NCBI GenBank assembly: GCA_031216915.1
Contig: CM062290.1
Location: 251,850,581-251,914,580, forward strand
Source of the DNA: Pictodentalium vernedei
Taxonomy: Eukaryota > Mollusca > Scaphopoda > Dentaliida > Dentaliidae
Reading direction: 5' to 3'
Length of the DNA stretch: 64,000 nt
Shown here: positions 34,176 through 45,600 of the stretch, one piece after another
Layout of the letters: each line of letters begins with the position of its first letter
Numbering within the stretch: the first letter of the stretch is position 1
Translations under genes and position numbers: made by a program
The notes under the pieces: generated by a model
Seen by the model: the letters and a program-made list of their open reading frames with translations, nothing else
What the model was told of the DNA's origin: nothing
The model's database searches: none

Positions 34176-34748
34176 GCGCAGTCAAAGAGACAGAAATATT
34201 GGCTACACTGATATCAATGCCTAAACTGAAATATAAAATTAGTGATTATAATTTTGACACGAAGAATCATTGCGTCAAAATATACTCAATGATTGTATGT
34301 TTCCGTTTGGACCCCTGATCTCTATACAAATGGAGAGACGGAACTTCAGCGGAGAGCGTCGGAACTCAATCCGCCTCTCCCTCAATATGGAGTCAGGTCA
34401 ATCAGCGCGGTAACTCCTCCCATCGGTGAAGTGGAAGTTGTTACTCCGTGACTGTAGTTAAAGCGTAACAGCTTTCACATCACCAGTCGAAAGCCAAGCA
34501 CGAAAACTCGTGACGCGGTATCAACTTTCCAATCTCGACACTTATTTTTTGTCAATTATAATTCCAATATGGGGTGAATATTCAATTTGCATGGCTGCGA
34601 AAAACGTGCACATCACCAGCATATCCATTTTTCACAGAACGTAAACTGTGATCAATGAAAAATCGATTGGTCTGTGCGAGGGGTCAGAACAAGGAAAACC
34701 TTAAAGAATTTGGTTGCTGTTAAGCTTTCTAACAAACCAGTTGTATTG
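34176..34748. other. No recognisable feature
   Basis: Imperfect inverted repeats near 34330-34460 (GAGAGACGGAACTTCAGCGG). No gene. Confidence 0.35.
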
Positions 34749-35032
34749 AATGGAGCACTGTGGCTCAGTGGTTATGACACTGAACTTCAAACCGAAAGGT
34801 GCACGATTCGATCTCCGCGTTGTGTCCTTAAAGGCGTACTGCACGACGATGGTGCACTTATCTTCAATCAATGCTAAGCCTGCTTGTAAGGAGTTAGTAC
34901 GTTTGGGAGTCTGATAGTTGCTCACCGATGCTCGGTGGTTCTCTCCGGGTACTCCGGCTTTCTCCACCCGTAAAACTGTCAGACAGAAGATGACTGGCTG
35001 TCGAAAGTGTCGTTAAACCACTAAAATAAACA
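34749..35032 (+). repeat. tRNA-headed SINE
   Basis: Head GCACTGTGGCTCAGTGGTTA with a B box (CGATTCGATCTCC), the shared body, and the tail GTGTCGTTAAACCACTAAAA. The body has an internal deletion after TTGTGTCCTT. Confidence 0.85.
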
Positions 35033-35676
35033 GTTCTATTCAAATCAGTCGTTAGGACATTGGGCTCGGTTTAATTCCATGTCTTGGTTCGACAGCAAGG
35101 ATCGATTTAGAGGTACACACTCTGTCGAAAATTCAAACTAAAATGAAAAATCATTTATTTTTCCTCTGTAACAGCGTACTGCCCACATTTCGTCTATTCT
35201 GTAATTTTGTTTTCTTTTTCAGGGCATGATTTAACCCTTTATAAAACCTTAGTGGTAACATTCCAGGTCAATTCAATGGAAGCAATCGGAAGATTCCATA
35301 ATCATTATTTGGGGGTAGACCAATTAATATTTGAAAATATTAATCGGTCTACTCTACACATTCACTTAGCAGCCATCCTACTTCATGAAATTATGACGTA
35401 TCATATTTCTTGGCCGGAAAAGCGACCTCTCGGGTTCAGGGCCAGGAGTGGGTTGGGAGCCCTGGGTAGTAACCCGGAACCTTGGGGGCCTGGGATTGGG
35501 CCAAGAGTCCAGGATTGTTGGGTCAGGCCTGGGCCCCCTAAAGTTCTGACTCCTGTGTCAAGCCTGCCCCTCCCCCCCCCCCCCGATCTCCGAGCGACAA
35601 TCAGCAAGAAAAGTTTTAAATACTAGTTGGCACTCCTGTAAAGAAGAAATGGGAGTGCACCGAGTTGTTCAATGTG
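35033..35676. other. GC-rich low-complexity stretch, no gene
   Basis: 35405-35585 is unusually G/C-rich (CTGGGATTGGGCCAAGAGTC) and ends in a poly(C) tract (35568-35584). An open frame covers it but is repetitive in composition and unlikely to be coding. Confidence 0.4.
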
Positions 35677-35933
35677 TTAACCCTTTACTTAAATCGAAAA
35701 GCAGACGACACTTGCAAACAAAATTAATGAATATCTATTTTTTTTAAATGTTTGCGTCAAAAAACATAGCTTATGACCCCTCATTGGAACGAGCTCAACG
35801 AGCTCGTTCCAATGAGTGGTCATATTTTGCTATGTTGCTGTAGGCAAAAAAAAGGAAACAATAATAAAAATCGAATGGCAGTTTTGTGAATAGTGCTGGT
35901 CAGTTTTGGCCTTTACCTTGAGTAAAGGGTTAA
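35677..35933 (-). mobile_element. Palindromic TTAA MITE, family A, diverged
   Basis: TTAA on both sides. The left arm has the TAGCTTATG variant. The right arm has extra bases (GGTCATATTTTGCTATG), so the arms no longer pair fully. Confidence 0.9.
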
Positions 35934-36439
35934 CAGACTGCTATCTATATACATATGCACCAGACCCGGCGTTATCACTTCAAGAATTGTTCATTTCAAA
36001 ACTTCGGCATCTGCATCAGTATCCCGACACTTTCGAAAGGGAGCTCGTCACAGAATTAACCCTGGGGGCCGATTTTCCTTTCCCCCGTCCTGCTTGTTTT
36101 CAAAGGGTTAATGGAAATTCCATAAAACTGCAAAGGTCATGAGTCTTAATACTTTTCATACGACATGACTAATCTTTTTCCAGGTGGCCGGTGGCTACAT
36201 CCTACGTAAGCTCAAAGCTCAGTGGAGTTCAGTGGAGCGTCAAAACGATTCCAAAATGTGAGACGTATTACAACTCAATGAGGCTCACGAAGACTCTCCG
36301 TTCAGCTGCAGATAGAGTAGTTTCCCTTACTGCATCGAGCTCCAACACAGAACTTTCTGCATTATTCTTCACATCAGAAGTTGCTGTGTTGCGGAGTTTT
36401 TTTGGTTACTTTATACACCCTGACTCTTTTTAAAAAGTG
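35934..36439. other. No recognisable feature
   Basis: Short open frames only; no domain seen. Confidence 0.35.
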
Positions 36440-37640
36440 GGGAATACCGGATTGTATCTGTCCGTTCAAAGGGCCGCACGACTCCATCTCAAGAATGCCT
36501 CAGCTGATAGTACATACAGTTGGAACCTAATAAAATTTTACTTGGGCAGTCAGTATGGCATTCCTTTGAGACACATATCAAGTTATGTTGTCCACACATT
36601 CTCCTTGTGTGTTTAGACCCTTTTTACATTAAGAAACGGAGATTTTTTGTCCGCCCACCGCGTTACTCGGCTCATAGTTGCCATATCTCAATAAAATCAT
36701 ACATAATGTTCGGGATAACATGCCATTTCAGGCACATATCAAGGTATAGTGCCCAGCATTCCACTCGGGTGTTATGCGCCCCTTTTCCATGATAGGCATT
36801 TGTCCGTACGAGACAGCCCCGAACATATCTCAGTTGATAGTAGTCAGATCTGAATGAAATCTGTCATGGCTGTTCGGTATGGCATGGCCTCACAGATACA
36901 AATAAAATTATGCTGTCGGCACGTTAGGTTCATATGTTATGGCCACTTGTCTATTGAGAGATATTTTCTGTCCGTCTGAGCCGAGACTCCGCTCATCATT
37001 GTCAAATCTTAATGAAATCTTACATGGATGAACAGCGTGACATACTCTTTTAGACAAATATCAAGCAATGTTGTTCGCGCATTCTACTCGTGAGTTATAC
37101 CCTTTTTTCTATCGAGGGATATACATTTGTCCGTACGTATGTACGTCAGTGCGCGACCGTCCCAAACGTTAGTCTGCTGATAGCAGTAAGATCTGAATGT
37201 AATCTTTGCTTGGTGTTTAGCATGACATGCCCTTACGCGCACGTGGTATTCTGTCCACACATTTCATTCGTCAGTTGCGTCCCCTATTCCATTAGGAAAT
37301 AGACATTTTATGTCCGCCCGGAGAGTGTCTCAGCCCCACAATATTCAGACAGTAATAAAATGAAACATGGATATCCAGCATGACATGCCTTTTAAGACCC
37401 AAATGAAGGTTTGGTGTTAGCGATTTCCACTTGTATGTTATGCTCCTTTTCCAATTTAGAAATATTGTCCGTTCCGACACAGCCCCATTTCTCGAATTCG
37501 CACAAGTGGGACAGAACTTTTCATACAATATCCTGTTCTTGTTTCGCCCACCCACGTTTCCATTGAAAATCTGTCCAACACTTACGGTTTCGCATTCTGC
37601 GCCCCCCCCCCCCCCCCCCCGTCCCCATCCCAGCGACCAT
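36440..37640. repeat. Degenerate tandem array, mean period about 168 bp
   Basis: Diverged units each contain a TGTCCGNNCG motif, a CCCCTTTTCCATNA motif and ATATCAAG. TCCG anchors lie at 36461, 36650, 36803, 36971, 37130, 37313 and 37468. Spacing is 153-189 bp, mean about 168. A poly(C) tract at 37600-37620 closes it. Confidence 0.75.
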
Positions 37641-37811
37641 GCCTTTATTGGGATTAGCACAATGTGTGAGGTCTCATTTGTCAGATATTTTCGTTTAAAA
37701 CGGAAATGAATGAGGTCAACTAAATTTTTACATACTCTCAGAGTCAGTTCTCAGTAGAAGTCAAACAGCAGGTCCAAGAAAACGGAAGTGTATCAGCGCC
37801 ACACAATAACT

Positions 37812-38290
37812 TATACTAAGTTCTTATAACAAGATAGCTAAGGTGTTATAACAAGATAACTATGATGATAAGAACAAGATAGCTTATTTGTAATATTTAT
37901 TTTTAATTTTTGGAGTTTAAGGTATCATAGTTCTGCACATTGGTAGATCGTGACCACAACGCGGATATAAAGTCAAGTCCAGCCGATCGTTTATAGTCAT
38001 GTTGCCCATTATCGAGTACTTACACACCAAGCATTGGTTACCGGGTCCTATTTTATCAGTAAAAGAGTTTTCTTGCAACCGTAAACAAGGACTGCTTCAC
38101 TTCTTGGCGTTCCCACGGGACAAACTTGTTTTAACAAGATAGCTAAGTTGTTCTTACGTGATAGCTAAGTTGTTATAACAAGATAGCTAAGTGGTTATTA
38201 CAGTATAGCCAAGTTGTTATTGTTGGTTAGCGAAGTTGTTGTTACAAGACAGGTAGGTTATTATGAACATGATAGCTAACTAATTCGTTA
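37812..38290. repeat. Minisatellite of AACAAGATAGCTAAGTTGTT, split by a SINE
   Basis: Units of about 22 bp (GTTATAACAAGATAGCTAAG) occur at 37812-37890 and 38125-38290, with a family F SINE between them. Confidence 0.8.
37892..38120 (-). repeat. SINE-like repeat, family F
   Basis: Same body as the copies at 1585 and 43654 (TCAAGTCCAGCCGATCGTTT, ATGTTGCCCATTATCGAGTA). It is inserted within the AACAAGATAGC minisatellite. Confidence 0.7.
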
Positions 38291-38472
38291 TGTCGAGATA
38301 ATGCTTCATTTGACGGTCACAGGAAAGGATCTCATGTGGGACTTGGTGGGGATACCGGAAGTAGAGGGCTGATGAAAGTTATGATATTAGGGGAAGTCAT
38401 CAGTAGTATATTATGTTTTGAGACATGCACTCCACATGTATACTATAAAATGCTATGTACAGTGAAGTGCGC

Positions 38473-38858
38473 ATATGCATTCTAAAATCAGTTGGGTTAA
38501 ACATTAACCCTAATCAACTGGGTTAAGTGAATATGAACCCAATGTTGTTCATATTCACACAGCCCAGTTGATTTGGGTTGTTTTTTAACCCTTTACCTAA
38601 CATGAAAAGCAGACGACACCTGCAAAAAAAATTCTTGAATAACTAATTTTTTTCATTTTTTGTCTTAAAAACATAGGTTATGACCCCTCGTTGGAACGAG
38701 CTCGACGAGCTCGTTCCAACGAGGGGTCATAACCTATGTTTTTGAGACAAAAAATGAAAAAAATAATGAAAATTAATTGGCGATTTTTGAGAATAGCGCT
38801 GGCCGGTTTTGGCCGTTACGTTAGGTAAAGGGTTAACCCAACTGATCTCAGAGTGTAC
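38473..38858 (+). mobile_element. TA-type palindromic MITE (family C), split by a TTAA MITE
   Basis: Runs from CATTCTAAAATCAGTTGGGT to CCCAACTGATCTCAGAGTGT, interrupted at the TTAA near its right end (38585-38836). This is the mirror of the TTAA used at 29806. Confidence 0.9.
38585..38836 (-). mobile_element. Palindromic TTAA MITE, family A, nested
   Basis: Complete copy inserted at the TTAA in the right arm of a family C MITE. G/C at the variable position; loop GAC. Confidence 0.95.
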
Positions 38859-39217
38859 ATATAGCTTGGGGTGTATATTATGGATATACGATATAATTTT
38901 CGTCCGTTTGTTTAATGGGGTATAACGTCACTTTCAACACCCAGGGCCACCTGTCGGAATGTAGTTCGTAATGCCAGGTCATGTGATATGGGGTATGTAT
39001 GATTGTCTAGTATGGTGGTATAGATAGATTTTCTAAATGCATTTGACCTCTTTAGCCTTGGGATCGACTGCTGGCTGTCTAAAACTCCTTATTGTACACC
39101 CTTGGGGTATTATGCCATTTTCCTACAATTGGTTTGTTCTGGGGTGTACTCAAGTAGCACAAGAGCCTTCATACTGTAGTAGTTGCTAGATTATGGCCTT
39201 TATCGTCCATTGTCCAT
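38859..39217. other. No recognisable feature
   Basis: Nothing seen. Confidence 0.35.
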
Positions 39218-39347
39218 ACACTTTAAAATCAGTTGGGTTAAAAATAAACCCAAATCAATGTGGTTGAGTAAATACGAACCCTGTTGGGTTCATATTTACT
39301 CAACACGGTTGATTTAGGTACATTCTTACCCAGCTGATTTAGAGTTT
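39218..39347 (+). mobile_element. TA-type palindromic MITE (family C), complete
   Basis: From ACACTTTAAAATCAGTTGGG to CCCAGCTGATTTAGAGTTTA. The TA at the left edge fits a TA target duplication. Confidence 0.8.
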
Positions 39348-39374
39348 AGTTTATGGCTCCAATGTTATAGTCGG

Positions 39375-40328
39375 CAGATCTAAAAAGTTTGGTTCTTTAG
39401 GGTAATATATAGAACCAAAAATATATATTTTTGTGGTTCCATACAGAACCAATCTGTTCATAAAACATAAATTCGTTTCGATAATTTTCATTTAACTTTA
39501 TATATTTTGGTTCTATATAGAACAATAAGTATTACTTGGTTAAATTTAGAATTAATTTGTTCATGCTGGGTTCTATATAGAACCAAAATATTAAAATGAT
39601 TCTATTTTGAACCAACTCGGTACTATTGGTTCTAAATCATGAAAGTGGTTTGATATTGTATAAATTCAAATATATTGTATTCTTTGCAGAACCGATAATG
39701 GTAGTTTGGTTCCAGTATCTTTAATGTTTATATTTATATATGTTAAGATGTTATATTTCCCCTTTTATTTACTCCCCAGATTATTTTTAATGAATACTAT
39801 ATATTACCCATCCTCCAGTAAAATAGTTGAATTTGCACACCTCGGCAGAAGGTTTATAATATTCGTACAGCTTGCTATGAGGAAATCGGGGAGTCATCAA
39901 AACTGGTTCAATGCAAGAAACCAAAACTGGTTCTATTTATGGAACCAGAACTGATTCCAAATATGGAACCAACACTGGTTCCATTTATAGAATCAAACCA
40001 CATTCGATACTGAACCAAATTGGCTCGACTTTTGGAACCAAAACTGGTTCTTAACCCTGTCCCCATATGGAAGCAAAATCTGAAGAATGGACCCATATTG
40101 AACCAAAACGGGTTCTATTATGGAACGAAAATTGGTTCTTAACCTTCTCCCTGAGAACGAACCAGTTTCGGTTCTAAATAAACCAGTTTTAATACTTTAT
40201 ATAGAACGAGTTTTGGTTTCATTTATGGAACCAAAACTGGTTCTATATAGAATCGAAACTGGTTCCATCTCAGGGACAAGGTTTAGAACCAGTTTTTGTT
40301 CTATAAAGAACTATTTTTTGCAGTGTGG
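39375..40328. mobile_element. Element built of GGTTC/GAACC palindromes
   Basis: About 950 bp are filled with variations of GAACCAAAACTGGTTCTATA, each itself a small palindrome. The right end is GAACTATTTTTTGCAGTG, the mirror of the CACTGCAAAAAATA end at 1359. It looks like a non-autonomous element expanded by internal duplication. Confidence 0.75.
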
Positions 40329-40369
40329 GCTACTTTTTGGTCTTCTGAAACATTGAGTCGACAATGTTG

Positions 40370-40640
40370 GCTTCAGGACTTGAGTACTGAAGGCAGTAGT
40401 GGTGTGGGGACTGTCAGGGATCGAAGACAGTGGACTTTTAGGGATTGTTGTGGAACTTTAGTGTATTGGGGGACCGAAGACAGTGGTAGTTTCAGGACTT
40501 GGGGCTTAGAGACAGTGCCGATTTGGGGACGGTGGTTTGGTGGCTCTTCGAGAATTGGAGACAATGGTGATTTAGGTACTATTTGTGACTGACGAGAGTG
40601 GTTAGTTTGGGGATGTTTGGGTACTTGAGAACGAAAGACA
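40370..40640. repeat. Degenerate minisatellite
   Basis: Diverged units of roughly 35-45 bp contain GACAGTGG and AGGACTTGGGG (for example GGACCGAAGACAGTGGTAGT). Open frames across it are a result of the repeat. Confidence 0.6.
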
Positions 40641-40989
40641 GCCATGGTTTGGGGTCACAGCGCATACTGCGTCATTGCGTTATTTGTAATGTCAATCGTT
40701 TCGTGGGACAAAATTTAAAAAAAACAAGAGGACCCACGGGGCCTGAAGCGCTCATCTTGTACAGAACACAATTTAAACAGAGTCCAAGAATGAGTCTACA
40801 TTAAGCAAGCCATCTCCATAGGCTACACTGTCAATCCTTGAGTCCCTCAGGAGTGACAAAAATAATCTGGGCATCATGCCTTTTCTTCAGTTGATCATAA
40901 GTAAAATGTAGAGCTCCCCTATGAAGCTCCTTGATACAACCTATGTGGATTAATCTTAGTACCTCAAGAGGAAACTAAATACAAAATTT
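40641..40989. other. No recognisable feature
   Basis: Possibly the outer flank of the following array; no gene. Confidence 0.35.
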
Positions 40990-42690
40990 TTAATTCTTCA
41001 GCAAAATGGCCAATTCCGGCTCCCATAGAGAGCCCAAATATTAACCCAGGCTCTTGATTTGAACACAGGTAAATCTGACTTCCCTAGAGATGTTGTGTAC
41101 CGAATATTAAAGCATTCTGACTGTTGGATCTGAAGAAGAGAAATTGTAAAAGAAATTTCTTCGAATTGCACTAAGTTCAAATTTGGGCTACCATAGCGAG
41201 CCCAAATATTAACCTATGGATCCGATTTGAACAAACTTGAATCTGACCCCCCTAGAGATGTTGTATACCAAATGTGAAAGCATTCTGACAAGTGAATCTG
41301 AAGAAGAAGATTTTTGAAGAAATTCTCTCATATTGTACTAAGTTAAATTTCATGTTCCCATATGGAGCCCAGATATTAACCTAGGCACTCGAATTGAACA
41401 ACCTGGAATTTGACCCCCCTAGAGATGTTGTATACCAAATATAAAAGCATTCCGACTGGTGGATCTGAAGAAGAAATTTTTAAAGAAATTTCCTCATATT
41501 GCACTAAGTAAAAATTTGGGCTACCATAGTGAGCCCAAATATATACCTAGGGATCTGATTTGAACAAACTTGAATCTGACCCCCATAGAGATGTTGCATA
41601 CCAAATATCAAAGCATTCTGACTGATGGATCTGAAGAAGAAGATTTTTTTAAATTACCCTCCATATTGAACAAAGATAAAACTTGGGCTACCGTAGGAAG
41701 CCCAAATATTAACCTAGGGACTTGGTTTGAACAATCTAGAATCTGACCCTCATAACAATGATGTATACCAAATATTAAAAGATTCTGACTGGTGGTTCTG
41801 AAGAAGAAGATTTTTAAAGAATATTCCCCATATTACCCTATGTTAAAACTTCGGGCTCTGTAGAGAGCCCAAATATGAACCAATGAGCTTTATTTCAACA
41901 AACTTTTATCTGACCCCCTATGAATGCTGTATACCAAATATCAAAAGATTCTGATGATTGGTTCTGGAGAAAAGATTTTTTAAAATTTTTGCAAATATGC
42001 TGACTCAGCATTTTTTCGATGCCCATTACAGAACACCCTAACATAACCGATGGCAATTTTTCTTTACCATTCAATTCTACTGGTCATAAGGATACTTCAT
42101 ACCAAATAAAAGCACTCTGTTCCGTGGGGTTTGGGAAATATGGGCGTTTGAAAATATTTCTATTTTTAGCTCCCAGGGTTCCCATGGGGATGCGGGAATT
42201 TTTTTTGCGTGGGTCAAGTACTTATGACCCAATACTACCACAAACCAAATTTAGTTCACACCGGACCATCGGTTCAGAAAATAGAAATTTTGGGCGGGGC
42301 CGAAAATCTTACCCCTCCTATTACAAAGCCAAATATTACGTCACGAACATCGTTTGAACAAACTTGATTCTACACCTCATATGGAAGCTCCATAGCAAAT
42401 ATCAAGTCATTGTCCACACAGGTTCTTGAGAAGAAGATTTTAAAAATATTTTGGAGCATTTTCCCCCACTCCCTCCCTATGGGGCTGGGCATGCTGAGTT
42501 GAACAAAAATGAAATGCCCCTTTGGGACCATCAATCACACAAACTTTCACTTGAATTGGCCCAGTGGCTTTGGAGGAGAAGACCAAAACATGGTGTTAAA
42601 CGGACGACGGACGACAGACGACGGACGACAGACGACGGACGGAGAGCGATGAGATTAGCTCAGCTTGACTTTGTCAAGATGAGCTAAAAA
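40990..42690 (+). repeat. Tandem array of about 167-bp units ending in a GACGGAC run
   Basis: Units share AGAGCCCAAATATTAACC, TTTGAACAAACTTGAATCTG, GAGATGTTGTATACCAAATA and GGATCTGAAGAAGAAGATTT. Anchors at 41087, 41255, 41422, 41588, 41756 and 41922 give a period of 166-168 bp. Units become more diverged towards 42440. The array ends in a GACGGACGACAGACGACGGA run (42600-42645) and GATGAGCTAAAAAA. Similar arrays are widespread in marine invertebrate genomes, as I recall. Confidence 0.85.
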
Positions 42691-42814
42691 AACTCATCAA
42701 ACCAGTAACTACCCGTAACAATTTTGAATTGCCTGGGCAGCTTGGATTTCTGCGTTCTTATCTAGGACTATGTGGTATAAGTTTGGATCTGTTGACACCA
42801 CGACGTAATTGTCA

Positions 42815-42870
42815 GTCATGGGGTGACCCTGGCTATCGAAAGTGTCGTTAAACTCCAATAAATAAATAAC
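42815..42870 (+). repeat. SINE 3' tail fragment
   Basis: GGGGTGACCCTGGCTATCGA followed by GTGTCGTTAAACTCCAATAA and AATA units; this is the tail type of the SINE at 5640. Confidence 0.75.
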
Positions 42871-42969
42871 CATCGCGTAATTTAAAGTGTAGGGTGCGTA
42901 ACGCACGCATAACAGAATTTACGGCTCTGTTTCTTATTATGTGAGTTACAGGTGTAAATACTACCCTTG

Positions 42970-43112
42970 ACAAACACCACACTCTAATATCAACTGGATT
43001 AAATATCAACCCAAGTCAACTGGATTGAGTGAATCTGAGCCCAATATATTCATATTCGCTCAACCCAGTTGATATCGTTTAATTTTTAACCCAACTGATT
43101 TCAATGTTCACT
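42970..43112 (+). mobile_element. TA-type palindromic MITE (family C)
   Basis: ACACTCTAATATCAACTGGA on the left and TTTTTAACCCAACTGATTTC on the right; complete but diverged. Confidence 0.8.
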
Positions 43113-43311
43113 TGATGCTCTAAATTGTGTGGGTACACTGAATTTCAAGATACCTGTTTTGGAAAATGTGATGTTTCGTTGCAAGCAAATAGAAATTCTA
43201 GCAGAGGAACTGGGCAGCCTCTTGCCGCTCAAGTGAAGTATATCGCCGTTCGAAACCAACAGGAGTTTCCAGTGTTCTTGAGCTGATGTTTTTCATTGTC
43301 AGATATTTGTT

Positions 43312-43622
43312 TTGTTTTAGTGGGGTTTAACGACACTTCCAACAGCCAGGGCTATATATTGTCGGATAGTTTTACGAGTGGGGGAAGCTGGAGTACTCGC
43401 AGAAATCCACAGAGCAGCATCGAGCAACTGCCAGGCTCTTCAGTTTACTAACCCGGCACAGAGTTAGCAGCGATTGATGGCAAAATGCATCATTGACATG
43501 TAGTACGCCCCAATACACAGCGCCACAGTGCATCGTGTACGCAATCGGGGTCTAGTATATTGCCCAAGGACACAATTCGGTTCAAAGTCCAGCGCTCTAA
43601 CCAATGAGCCATGGTGCTCCCG
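43312..43622 (-). repeat. tRNA-headed SINE, diverged
   Basis: On the minus strand the head ends with a tRNA-like start (GAGCACCATGGCTCATTGGT, TAGAGCGCTGG). The body matches the other SINEs and the tail contains GTCGTTAAACCCC. Confidence 0.8.
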
Positions 43623-43653
43623 TATCAGGCAAACTATTTGCACACTGGTGTCA

Positions 43654-44118
43654 CTTATTTACTTATTGGTGCTTAAGGTCACTTTCAGCATCTTGGCCAT
43701 CTCTTCCCCACAACATAGAGATGAAGTCAAGTTTAACCCTTTACCTAATGTGAAAAGCAGTGGACACTTGCAAACAAAATTCTTGAATAACTAATTTTTT
43801 TCATTTTTGTCTCAAAAACATAGGTTATGACCCCTCTTTGGAACGAGCTCGTTCTAAAGAGGGGTCATAACCTATGTTTTTGAGACAAAATGAAAAAATA
43901 ATGAAAATTAATTGAAAATTTTTGAGAATAGGGCTGGTCGCTTTTGACCGTTACGTTGGGTAAACGGTTAAGCAATCGCTTACACCTATGATGCCTACTT
44001 TAGGTGACTTCCACCCCAGGTGTTGATTCCGCGTCCTACTTGACCAGTAAAGCAGAAGTTGTTTAACGTTAACGCAGTGACCAAGTACTGCACCTCTTCC
44101 TGGGATTTCTACGGGGAG
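43654..44118 (-). repeat. SINE-like repeat, family F, split by a TTAA MITE
   Basis: Family F copy from TTATTGGTGCTTAAGGTCAC to the CCTGGGATTTCTACGGGG end. It is interrupted at 43733-43971, at the TTAA of AAGTTTAATCAA. Confidence 0.75.
43733..43971 (-). mobile_element. Palindromic TTAA MITE, family A, nested, short loop
   Basis: TTAA on both sides within a family F SINE. Variable position T/A (CTCTTTGG and TCTAAAGAG). As at 32216, the hairpin tip has lost one GAGCTC step. Confidence 0.9.
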
Positions 44119-44120
44119 CA

Positions 44121-44309
44121 CACTGACGCCAAAATATCAAAAATTTCAAGAAGTAAATTATTCCGATAATGCAAACTAGGGATTTAACCAATTCAATCTT
44201 GCTTGCCAGAGCTCGATAAGCTTTATTAAACAAAACTGAGTTGGTTAAATTCCTAATTGCTTTGTGGGAAAAAAATTAGGGTTGAAATTTTTATATTTCG
44301 ACATCAGTG
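44121..44309. mobile_element. Short MITE with CACTGACGCC ends
   Basis: Left end CACTGACGCCAAAATATCAA is mirrored by the right end TTATATTTCGACATCAGTG. The middle also contains an inverted pair (GGGATTTAACCAATT and GTTGGTTAAATTCC). It is non-coding. Confidence 0.7.
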
Positions 44310-44389
44310 TACAGAGGGTCACCTCGTTCATTAAAAAATGTTGACCATAGCGGACCAGCACAATGGGATGGACATTTCTTGTAATGGTC

Positions 44390-45012
44390 ATGCCTGACTT
44401 CGATCGTCATGAACATCGACTTTCGATAAAGTTATCTCCCTTGAAATTATTTGATGAGCGAGAAACGTCCAATTAAGAAGCAAGTAATTGTTGAGGAAAC
44501 ACTTGTGACATAAGTTACCTCGTCGCCTGGGTGCTAGAATGTTCTATGTCCCATAGGGGACATAGAACATTCTAGCACTCAGGCGACGACCTGTCTGTTG
44601 TTTTCGTTTATTAAAAGTAAACAAAAGGAAAGTTGGCTTTTATGGCAAGACAATTAGAAGCAGCTGGTCCACAGATATTTCGTCATTAACAATATCTATC
44701 AGTATCACACCTACCGACACTAAGGGTCCACTTTGGCTTTTTGTTTGGTGAATTATAACCAAACGTTCAAACTGATTAGGATGAAAATTGTGAAAAGCCA
44801 TCTTCTGTGTTTTCATACTACTCTACAGGAAAATGCCTGAAGTTTTTGAAATCATGCGCACATCGTCGATACAAACTCTTTAAAATTTCGAAATTTCAAT
44901 TTTAAAATGAAATGCCCATACCTTTAGTTTTAAAATTACCGACAGCGTTAGAATATTAAGGACAGATAACTTCCCCGTAAAGTTCTGCCAATGACGAAAA
45001 TTGTCAGCCATG
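44390..45012 (+). mobile_element. Hairpin-centred repeat, family H, with replaced centre
   Basis: Family H from CGTCATGAACATCGACTTTC to CCAATGACGAAAATTGTCAG. The left half of its normal central hairpin is absent and an unrelated perfect hairpin (44519-44589) sits in its place. The right half (CTGTCTGTTGTTTTCGTTTA) remains. Confidence 0.75.
44519..44589. repeat. Perfect-type hairpin inside family H
   Basis: Arms of 32 bp starting GTCGCCTGGGTGCTAGAATG and closing around CATA; one mismatch (GGG/CTC) was seen. The sequence is unrelated to other hairpins here. Confidence 0.8.
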
Positions 45013-45600
45013 TTCTATAACGTATCCAGCTGGTAAATTCTCAATAGGTTCGTTTACGGGGGAGCAAGTAGACCCTGTTCCCCAACCACCTTCGGGTTTG
45101 GTTATAATCACCATTAAAACAACACAATTTCAAAATGTCCTTTTTATATAAATAAAGAAGTAAAGTGTGTTACACAAGCTAATGAATCAAAATATGGCAT
45201 TGTTTTAATGGAAATGATTTAAATGAGTGAGACACTGTTTAGCTGTGGCGAGACACCGGACATGGGGGAAACTGTGGCGATTATTCAAGGTATCTGAGAA
45301 ATCCACGACTTCAGGAATAAGGTGGGAAGCGGGGTTTGGATCGGATGGGAGATAATCACGTTTCGGTTAAAACAAAAGCTTATCTCTCAAAAGAGGGGCT
45401 ATTTTTTCTGGAGGAGTTGGGGGTAGGGTAATTTAACCTCTGGACCAAATTGCGAAGATACCCCCTCCGTAGGTACACGTTCTACCGTAGCTATAGCAAG
45501 CGAGATGAGCTACCAGTTACGGGACAATCTCATTAAGAAGACAATATCAACTACCTTATGGAGTTTTTTTTAGGGAATTTTTGCAATCACATAGTGTCGA
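45013..45600. other. No recognisable feature
   Basis: Nothing seen apart from short G-rich patches. Confidence 0.35.

Noticed and set aside
35207-35626. Open frame of 139 codons
   Set aside because: It is Gly/Pro-rich because of a G/C-rich low-complexity stretch ending in poly(C), and has no domain or splice evidence.
42600-42645. GACGGACGACAG run as a CRISPR-like or regulatory array
   Set aside because: There are no spacers; it is the simple-repeat end of a dispersed 167-bp-unit repeat.
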